This document shows, in pieces, positions 34,042 to 39,663 of a DNA stretch of 39,663 nucleotides. The notes under the pieces are model-generated. The model was not told the origin of the DNA. It was given only the letters and a program-made list of their open reading frames with translations, and made no database searches. The stretch lies in contig JAJYDO010000006.1 in assembly GCA_021777355.1 (NCBI GenBank), positions 1 to 39,663 of the forward strand, written 5' to 3'. The DNA comes from Actinomycetes bacterium (GTDB taxonomy: Bacteria; Actinomycetota; Acidimicrobiia; Acidimicrobiales; JABEUL01). The position numbers and the translations under genes were made by a program. The first letter of the stretch is position 1. Every line of letters begins with the position of its first letter.

Positions 34042-35159
34042 AACTATACGATTCTGCCGCAAAGGGAGTAGTTGAATTGGAACCGGGGCCAATTGTGACT
34101 CTTTATACCTGTGGAATCACACCTTATGACGCAGCCCACATTGGACATGGTGCAGTTTATGTTCTTTATGACGTGCTGCAGCGTAGACTAAGAGATTTGG
34201 GTCATGAAACCAGATGCGTGAGAAACATCACTGACGTGGATGACGATTTGCTGAAAAAAGCCAGGGAGCTGGGTGTCAACTATCTTGATTTGGCAGCAGA
34301 ACAAATTGCTCTTTTCGATAAATCGATGAAAGCGCTAAATCTGCTTCCGGCCTGGAGCGAGCCAAGGGCCACCTCTGCAATTCCTGACATTTTGAGACAT
34401 ATTGGCTCACTTTTAGATACTCGCCATGCATATCAGTCCAACGGTGCTGTTTACTTTGACGTCCATTCTGTGCCGGATTTTGGTTCACTGAGTCATTTAA
34501 GTGAAACCGAAATGCTGGCCATTGCAAAAGAGCGAGGAGGAAACCCGGAAGATCCGGCCAAGAGAAATCCTTTAGACGTAGTTCTTTGGCAGCCTTCACA
34601 AGCAGATGAACCGGTTTGGGAGTCGCGCTGGGGACCAGGGAGACCCGGATGGCACGTTGAGTGCGTGGCACTTTCTCTAAGGGAACACGGCGGCGAGACT
34701 CTCGATATTCACGGAGGAGGATCGGATCTTTTGTTTCCTCATCACGAATGTGAAAGAGCACAGGCAGAAGCCGTTACCGGAACAGTTTTTTCGAGGCGCT
34801 GGGTTCATGTGGGGATGGTGCAATACCGGGGTGAAAAGATGTCTAAGTCGTTGGGGAATCTGGTTTTCATACATGATCTGTTGAAAAATTATGCGCCTGG
34901 AGCAATTAGGCTTGCTCTTTTGTCTCACCACTACTCAGAGTCATGGGAATGGAACGACGTGTTAATGGATCAGGCCGCGGATCGCTACGCTAGGTATGTG
35001 AGTTTGGGAAACGGTGATGCGGGAATAAATGAAGTTAGGGCTAGATTGGATGACAATCTCGATACCCCATCAATTATAGATATTCTGGATCAAAAGGCCA
35101 AGTCTTCAAAAGGCGTTTCTAAGACTTTGGAACTATTAGGCATTCCCATTACTACTTAA
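34038..35159 (+). CDS. mshC: MshC-type L-cysteine:glucosaminyl-inositol ligase (mycothiol biosynthesis)
   Basis: A 373-residue ATP-dependent ligase of the cysteinyl-tRNA synthetase family. The first motif reads YTCGITPYDAAHIGHGAVY (Cys25, HIGH at 34-37); CGITPYD is the MshC form, where CysRS usually has CGPTVYD. Other features are GRPGWHVECVALS near 203, GGGSDLLFPHHECERAQAE near 224 and the KMSKS loop (GEKMSKSLGN) near 266. The C-terminal DDNLDTPSIIDIL is also MshC-like, and the protein lacks the tRNA-anticodon-binding extension of CysRS, which is usually near 460 residues. MshC joins cysteine to GlcN-Ins on the way to mycothiol. A housekeeping cysS would be expected elsewhere. It is coupled to npdG and lies 16 bases before thrS. 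Confidence 0.85.
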   Translation: MKLYDSAAKGVVELEPGPIVTLYTCGITPYDAAHIGHGAVYVLYDVLQRRLRDLGHETRCVRNITDVDDDLLKKARELGVNYLDLAAEQIALFDKSMKALNLLPAWSEPRATSAIPDILRHIGSLLDTRHAYQSNGAVYFDVHSVPDFGSLSHLSETEMLAIAKERGGNPEDPAKRNPLDVVLWQPSQADEPVWESRWGPGRPGWHVECVALSLREHGGETLDIHGGGSDLLFPHHECERAQAEAVTGTVFSRRWVHVGMVQYRGEKMSKSLGNLVFIHDLLKNYAPGAIRLALLSHHYSESWEWNDVLMDQAADRYARYVSLGNGDAGINEVRARLDDNLDTPSIIDILDQKAKSSKGVSKTLELLGIPITT

Positions 35160-35175
35160 GAGAGAGATTAAATAA

Positions 35176-37023
35176 ATGGAGGAAGTAAAACCATCTCCCA
35201 TCGGAACAGTAAGCGGTCCGGATGGAAAAGAGCCTAAGTCGCTCGAAGAGTGGAGAGGAGTACTGCGCCACTCAACTGCACACATCATGGCCCAAGCCGT
35301 AATGAGACTCTGGCCCGGCACCCAACTTGCCATTGGTCCTTCGATTGAAGATGGTTTTTATTATGACTTTAAGCTTCCAAATGATCAAAGGTTCAAAGAA
35401 GAAGATCTGGTTCAGATTGAAAAAGAGATGAAAAAAATCATCAAAGAGAACCAGAGCTTTGTCAGGCAGGAAATCAATATTGACAAGGCAAAAGAAGTAT
35501 TTGGCGACCAGCCATTTAAACTGGAGATAATTGACGCCGTCGAAAATGCCGGAATAACAGGAGAATTCCAAGACGAGGTTGAAAAGGGAAACACTGTCAG
35601 TCTTTATAAAAACGGAGATGGCTTTGTAGATCTGTGTAGGGGACCTCACGTGCCATCAACCGGAGCTATCCCGGCTTTTAAGCTTCTTAGAGTTGCCGGA
35701 TCATATTGGCGCGGAAGCGAAGCCAATCCTTCCCTCCAAAGAGTTTACGGGACTGCCTGGGAAAGCAAAGAGCTTCTTGACGAGCACTTATATCGCCTAG
35801 AAGAAGCGGAAAAGCGTGACCATAGACGTCTGGGAGTTGAGTTGGATCTCTTCCACTTTCCTCCGGAGATTGGGAGCGGCTTAGCGGTATTCCATCCCAA
35901 AGGGGCGAGGATTCGAATGCTTCTGGAGGATTTCTCCAGGCGGGAGCACCTCGAAAATGGCTATGAACCTGTCTGGACCCCCCATACGGCAAAAAGTGAT
36001 CTCTTCGCCATTTCCGGTCACTTGGGCTGGTATCAAGAGGGTATGTATCCGGGGATGGAGTTGGACGGCTCAACTTATTATTTAAAGCCGATGAACTGCC
36101 CGATGCATGTTCTCATATATAAAGACAGGCTTAGATCCTACAGAGAGCTTCCACTTAGGCTTTATGAACTTGGAACTGTGTATAGATACGAAAGATCAGG
36201 AGTGCTTCATGGATTAGCCCGAGTAAGGGCTCTTACTCAAGACGATTCCCATATTTTCTGTGCTCCGGATCAACTCAGTGAAGAACTCGCATCAATTTTG
36301 AAATTTATTCTGAAAGTTCTTACAACTTTTGGATTGAAAGACTTCCAAGCGGAACTTTCAACTAGACCGGAGAAATATGTCGGGGATCTGAAAGATTGGG
36401 ACATAGCAACCGAGGCATTAAAAGACGCCCTTATAAGCGCCGGGATTGACTATGTTGTCTCAGAAGGCGACGGAGCATTCTACGCGCCAAAGATAGACGT
36501 GCATTTAAAAGATGCCATTGGGAGAAAATGGCAAGTATCTACAATGCAAGTCGATTTGCAAATGCCTAAACTTTTCGACCTTGAATTCATTGGAAAGGAC
36601 AATGAGCGCCACCGGCCATATATGGTTCACCGAGTCCTTTTTGGCTCAGTCGAGAGATTTTATGCGATTTTGCTGGAACATTTTGCAGGCGCCATGCCAA
36701 CCTGGCTTTGCCCGACTCATGCAAGAGTTCTTCCTGTGAGAAACGACCATGAAGACTACGCCAAGGAAATAGTTGCAATGGCCAATGCCGAAGGTCTCTC
36801 CTTTGACATCCAAGAGGCCAATGAACCCCTAGGCGCAAGGGTGCGCAAGGCTAAACTGGAAAAACTGCCATATATTTTGGTAGTTGGGGATCAAGACGTT
36901 GAGGCCAAGACCGTAGGAGTAAATTTGCGCGGGACCAATGATCCAGAACGCGGCGTTGGCGTGGAAGAGATAATTGCAAGAATCAAATCTGAGATAGATC
37001 GGTACGCTCTTGCCGGCGAGTAA
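35176..37023 (+). CDS. thrS: Threonyl-tRNA synthetase lacking the N-terminal TGS domain
   Basis: A 615-residue class II tRNA synthetase that charges tRNA-Thr. The editing domain motifs are present: HSTAH at residues 32-36 and DLCRGPHVPS near 151. The catalytic core has the zinc-site Cys in MNCPMHVLIYK near 306, motif 2 around YRYERSGVLHGLARVR near 336 and motif 3 GSVERFYAILLEHFAGA near 490, followed by an anticodon-binding domain. In Escherichia coli ThrRS the HSxxH motif comes about 40 residues later, after a TGS domain, so that domain is essentially missing here; TGS-less ThrRS is known in some lineages. The start ATG at 35176 has GAGAGA upstream. It begins the thrS-HIT-pgsA-acyltransferase group. 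Confidence 0.95.
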   Translation: MEEVKPSPIGTVSGPDGKEPKSLEEWRGVLRHSTAHIMAQAVMRLWPGTQLAIGPSIEDGFYYDFKLPNDQRFKEEDLVQIEKEMKKIIKENQSFVRQEINIDKAKEVFGDQPFKLEIIDAVENAGITGEFQDEVEKGNTVSLYKNGDGFVDLCRGPHVPSTGAIPAFKLLRVAGSYWRGSEANPSLQRVYGTAWESKELLDEHLYRLEEAEKRDHRRLGVELDLFHFPPEIGSGLAVFHPKGARIRMLLEDFSRREHLENGYEPVWTPHTAKSDLFAISGHLGWYQEGMYPGMELDGSTYYLKPMNCPMHVLIYKDRLRSYRELPLRLYELGTVYRYERSGVLHGLARVRALTQDDSHIFCAPDQLSEELASILKFILKVLTTFGLKDFQAELSTRPEKYVGDLKDWDIATEALKDALISAGIDYVVSEGDGAFYAPKIDVHLKDAIGRKWQVSTMQVDLQMPKLFDLEFIGKDNERHRPYMVHRVLFGSVERFYAILLEHFAGAMPTWLCPTHARVLPVRNDHEDYAKEIVAMANAEGLSFDIQEANEPLGARVRKAKLEKLPYILVVGDQDVEAKTVGVNLRGTNDPERGVGVEEIIARIKSEIDRYALAGE

Positions 37024-37065
37024 ATGTTTTCTTGGCATTTGGCCTATCGATCGGGACAAAAAATA

Positions 37066-37575
37066 ATGGTGGAGCATATTTTTGCCCCTTGGCGGTCAAA
37101 GTGGGTCGAATCAGTTAAAAAGCCTGAAGAAAAAGAGTGCATACTTTGCCAAAATATCTCTTCAGGAAATGATGAGGCGGCACTTGTAGTAGCCAGGGGC
37201 GATCACGTAGTGGTGATGTTAAATCTTTACCCGTATGTCTCCGGGCACCTGATGATTGTCCCGAAGTCCCACGTGCCAATCTTTGATGACTTAGACCACA
37301 CGGAGAAACTAGAGCTTTGGTCTTTTACAGAAAGATCGATAAACGTGTTAGGCAACGTATATGAACCTGACGGCATGAATATGGGGGCAAATATAGGCCA
37401 GGCAGGAGGAGCCGGGATCCCAAGCCATCTGCACATTCACGTCATGCCCAGATACGGTGGCGACACGGGCTTTATTACCTCGATCGGGGAGCTGAGAGTG
37501 ATTTCTGAAGATCTGCAATCTAGTAGATTAAAGATTGCCTCCGCCTTTGAAAATCTAAATTCCCAGCATAGTTAG
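37066..37575 (+). CDS. HIT-family nucleotide hydrolase/phosphorylase
   Basis: A protein of about 169 residues with the histidine triad SHLHIHVMPR near 124 and a Cys pair (CILC near 24). The ordering thrS - HIT - pgsA matches Mycobacterium tuberculosis, where the equivalent (Rv2613c) is an Ap4A phosphorylase; NLYPYVSGHLMIVP near 53 and MPRYGGDTGFI near 131 resemble that protein. The start is uncertain. ATG 37066 gives MVEHIFAPWRSKW, a good family N-terminus; ATG 37024, just after the thrS stop, would add 14 residues without family resemblance. Neither has a strong ribosome site. Confidence 0.87.
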   Translation: MVEHIFAPWRSKWVESVKKPEEKECILCQNISSGNDEAALVVARGDHVVVMLNLYPYVSGHLMIVPKSHVPIFDDLDHTEKLELWSFTERSINVLGNVYEPDGMNMGANIGQAGGAGIPSHLHIHVMPRYGGDTGFITSIGELRVISEDLQSSRLKIASAFENLNSQHS

Positions 37576-37646
37576 GGAATTTTAGCACCATTATTTAGTG
37601 CAAGCAGTAGCTAGCATTAGCGGGAGAATGCTGGTAAGATTATGGG
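37576..37646 (+). promoter_or_regulatory. HIT-pgsA spacer with a hairpin and a candidate leaderless -10
   Basis: AGCATT at 37613-37618 and AATGCT at 37627-37632 form a 6-bp hairpin around eight bases. TAAGAT at 37635-37640 is exactly six bases before the pgsA GTG, and no Shine-Dalgarno is present, so pgsA may have its own leaderless transcript. No good -35 was found. Confidence 0.45.
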
Positions 37647-38549
37647 GTGATCGATGGAAGGCGCCACAATGGTAGCCAATCAAGCCGGGGGACAGCAGGT
37701 AAATCTCGCCGCAAGAACCCAATAGGGAGAGCATTTCACGCACTTGGGATTACGCCTAATCAGGTGACTTTAGTGGGTGTGATTCTCGCCGGTGTGAGCG
37801 CGTATTTCATTGGTCGAGGCTATCTATGGCTTGGGATTGTTCTTCTTACTGTTTCAGGGCTAACTGATTTTGTCGACGGAGCAATAGCGCGTGTTGTAGG
37901 AGTGCACTCGGTTCGAGGTGCCTTTATTGACTCGGTTGCCGATCGGGTTGTTGACTCTTTGCTCTTTGGAGGAGTTGCCTGGTATCTCATTTCCACCAAA
38001 CATCCCCACGAAGCAATTCTGCCCATTGCGGTACTGGGAGCTGGCTATCTGGTTTCTTATCAAAGGGCGAAAGCTGAATCGCTTGGCATGTCGGGCAAGG
38101 GTGGATTGATGGAACGGGCTGAGCGATTGATAGTTCTTGGCGTATCGCTTTCATTTGACGGCAAGTTTATGATTCCAATTCTTTGGGGACTTTTTGTTCT
38201 GACTATGGTTACTGTGATTCAGCGTTTTATCAAAGTCTGGGGACAAGCCGCAAAACTTGACGAAGCCGAGTCCAGGCTTTCCCAGTGGATAGAAATGGCA
38301 AAGGAAAAGCGTGAAGCCAGAGTGCAGGATAGGAGCGAGCGAGAGCCAATCTTTCACGGAGCTCTAGAGCGCTACCGAATTGAACGGGCGCAAAAAACCA
38401 GGTTAAGCCGTGAGCTCCGGGGCGATAGAGGTCCCAAAGCCAGGCGGAAGTTCATTCGCGAATCGGAAAGATCGCTTCAAGGAACTCCCAAAGTGTGGGA
38501 GCGATTGAGGGCAAGCCGCCCGGGATCCAGAGACCAGTCGACACACTGA
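37647..38549 (+). CDS. pgsA: Phosphatidylinositol-phosphate synthase (CDP-alcohol phosphatidyltransferase)
   Basis: A 300-residue membrane enzyme that joins CDP-diacylglycerol to inositol phosphate, the first step to phosphatidylinositol and its mannosides in actinobacteria. The CDP-alcohol phosphotransferase signature is complete: D74-x2-D77-G78-x2-A81-R82-x8-G91-x3-D95-x3-D99. About six hydrophobic helices are visible from residue 38 to 200. The last ~95 residues form a very charged, Arg/Glu-rich cytoplasmic tail that goes beyond the usual ~215-residue core. The inositol-phosphate specificity is inferred from the following PatA-like acyltransferase gene and the thrS-HIT context. GTG at 37647 is the start. 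Confidence 0.87.
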   Translation: MIDGRRHNGSQSSRGTAGKSRRKNPIGRAFHALGITPNQVTLVGVILAGVSAYFIGRGYLWLGIVLLTVSGLTDFVDGAIARVVGVHSVRGAFIDSVADRVVDSLLFGGVAWYLISTKHPHEAILPIAVLGAGYLVSYQRAKAESLGMSGKGGLMERAERLIVLGVSLSFDGKFMIPILWGLFVLTMVTVIQRFIKVWGQAAKLDEAESRLSQWIEMAKEKREARVQDRSEREPIFHGALERYRIERAQKTRLSRELRGDRGPKARRKFIRESERSLQGTPKVWERLRASRPGSRDQSTH

Positions 38550-38568
38550 TAATTCACGGGTAGTTCTT

Positions 38569-39471
38569 ATGGCTAAAGTTCCGCCTTCTATGGTGAGAAA
38601 TGGGTACGTCTATGGTGCCAAGTTAATTCGTAAACTTCCAAATAACATAGTTTCTAAAGGCGTTTTTCACTTAGGCAAGTTAGCTCCGGATTTTCTGACC
38701 TCTAAGCACGATATTGTGGCCAAGCATATGCGCCGTGTTCTGGGCAATGATGCCGACGAAAAAGAAGTTGAAAAATACGTCAAGGAAGCATTTGCATCGT
38801 ACGCCAAATACTGGATTGAAGGAGCCCAAGTTCTGACCTGGCCGCAAGACAAACTTGAAAGAGCACTGGTTTGCGAGGGTTTTTCAAATATTACAGAGGC
38901 GGTTGACAAAGGACAAGGCGTAGTAGTTGCCCTGGCACATTTGGGTAATTGGGAAGTAGGGGGAGCGTGGTTGGCCAGAAAAGGCTATCCCATGTGGACA
39001 GTTGCCGAGGTATTAGAGACAGAGGGTCTGTTTGAATTCTTTGTTGAACAACGTGAGCTTTTAGGGCTAAAAATTCTTCCTCTTGCAAAGGATACAGGAA
39101 CTATATTGGCCAAACATTTGAAAGAAGGGGGAGTGGTCGGCTTGTTGTGCGATCGAGACATTCAAGGAGGAGGGGTTGAAGTTGAGTTCTTTGGAGAGAA
39201 AACTACTCTGCCTCCGGGGCCTGCGATGCTTGCTTATAGGTGCAAAGCAAGGCTAGTCACTGCTGGCATTTACACAGGCCAAGCCGGAGGAGAGACAGGT
39301 TATTTGGCCGTTGTAAATAATCCAATCGAGATAAATTTCGGCGCCAAACTACGAGAAGAAGTAAATAGGCTGACTCAGGTAATTGCAAAAGAGCTGGAGG
39401 GACTGATAAGGAGGGCTCCAAGTGAATGGCATCTCTTTCAGCCCAACTGGCCGAGCGACTCAAATTCGTGA
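38569..39471 (+). CDS. Phosphatidylinositol mannoside acyltransferase (LpxL/HtrB-like fold)
   Basis: A 300-residue acyltransferase of the lipid A lauroyltransferase family. The catalytic HX4E motif is AHLGNWEVGG near residue 124, followed by LLCDRDIQGGGVEVEFFG near 191 and LPPGPAMLAYR near 211. In mycobacteria the gene after pgsA (Rv2611c, PatA) acylates phosphatidylinositol mannosides, and the same place here supports that role. The mannosyltransferase pimA, which usually follows, is not next: a PAS-domain protein starts 18 bases later. The start ATG at 38569 has GGG eight bases before it. Confidence 0.85.
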   Translation: MAKVPPSMVRNGYVYGAKLIRKLPNNIVSKGVFHLGKLAPDFLTSKHDIVAKHMRRVLGNDADEKEVEKYVKEAFASYAKYWIEGAQVLTWPQDKLERALVCEGFSNITEAVDKGQGVVVALAHLGNWEVGGAWLARKGYPMWTVAEVLETEGLFEFFVEQRELLGLKILPLAKDTGTILAKHLKEGGVVGLLCDRDIQGGGVEVEFFGEKTTLPPGPAMLAYRCKARLVTAGIYTGQAGGETGYLAVVNNPIEINFGAKLREEVNRLTQVIAKELEGLIRRAPSEWHLFQPNWPSDSNS

Positions 39472-39489
39472 CTAGATTTGGTTTTATAG

Positions 39490-39663
39490 GTGAGTAATAG
39501 TCCTGACATATTTGAGCTTATTTTAGAGTCGGTTCCAGAAGGAGTCATGCTTTTAAATGGCCAAGGAGTAGTCACATTCGCGAACCGAGCCGCTTACTCA
39601 TTACTGGGTTCAACTAGAGAATCAGTAAATGGCCGAAACTATAGGGATTTGGTCAAATCCTTT
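39490..39663 (+). CDS. PAS-domain protein, N-terminal part only (cut by the window end)
   Basis: GTG at 39490 opens a frame that stays open to the window end (58 codons). It begins MSNSPDIFELILESVPEGV and continues with MLLNGQGVVTFANRAAYSLL, the classic start of a PAS sensor domain (the VPEGVxxxDxxGxVxxxNxAA pattern). The output domain lies beyond the window; a histidine kinase or another signalling domain is likely. It lies 18 bases after the acyltransferase gene and may share its transcript. This is the place where pimA stands in mycobacteria. Confidence 0.75.
   Translation, partial: MSNSPDIFELILESVPEGVMLLNGQGVVTFANRAAYSLLGSTRESVNGRNYRDLVKSF

Noticed and set aside
34038-35159. Cysteinyl-tRNA synthetase (cysS)
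   Set aside because: The CGITPYD motif, the short length and the C-terminal DDNLDTP segment fit MshC; the CysRS anticodon-binding region is missing.

Overview
The window reads as the chromosome of an actinobacterium whose G+C looks only moderate by eye. The lineage clues are an F420-dependent NADP reductase gene overlapping a mycothiol ligase (mshC) gene, an InhA-type enoyl-ACP reductase, and the thrS - HIT - phosphatidylinositol-phosphate synthase - PIM acyltransferase order known from mycobacteria. A low-G+C member of Acidimicrobiia would fit, but that placement is inference. No rRNA, tRNA, CRISPR array, prophage or intact insertion sequence was seen.

Layout. 1-5958: high-affinity K+ uptake operon: a 27-codon membrane peptide ORF, kdpF, kdpA, kdpB, kdpC, and a short KdpD that has the sensor ATPase and USP domains but no kinase; no kdpE follows. 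5959-6836: a decayed stretch with the frameshifted tail of an aldehyde dehydrogenase gene, a hairpin and a doubtful 40-codon ORF. 6837-8291: a beta-propeller lipoprotein. 8708-10778: a YeiH-type transporter divergent from a LysR regulator. 10979-30903: a 20 kb cobalamin locus in two divergent arms. 30979-32456: a phosphotransferase and a DUF6285-like protein. 32547-35159: fabI/inhA facing away from npdG-mshC. 35176-39471: thrS, HIT protein, pgsA, acyltransferase. 39490-end: start of a PAS-domain protein.

The cobalamin locus is the core of the window. The leftward arm (cobO, cobB/cbiA, cobI/cbiL, cobM/cbiF, cbiD, cbiET/cobL, a cbiG-cobJ fusion, a 2[4Fe-4S] ferredoxin, cbiC/cobH, long cbiX) makes and amidates the corrin ring by the cobalt-early route. 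The rightward arm (cobU, cobS, cobD/cbiB, cobC, cobQ, cobN, and a fused ChlI-ChlD ATPase) does late amidation, side-arm attachment and nucleotide-loop work, and also encodes a late-type cobaltochelatase. A cobalamin riboswitch lies between the arms on the + strand. A good sigma70-like promoter for it sits inside the 5' end of cobO, while cobO itself appears to be leaderless. Not in the window: cobA/sumT, a precorrin-6A reductase (cobK/cbiJ), cobT and a cobalt transporter.

A recurring pattern supports several start sites: a TANNNT hexamer exactly six bases before the start codon, with no Shine-Dalgarno, at yeiH, the LysR gene, cobO, fabI and pgsA. This suggests leaderless transcripts for the first genes of transcription units. 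I found no clearly new multi-gene system. The most interesting points are the riboswitch/leaderless divergent arrangement, the two cobaltochelatases with an embedded ferredoxin and no visible precorrin-6A reductase, the kinase-less KdpD, and several candidate small proteins.
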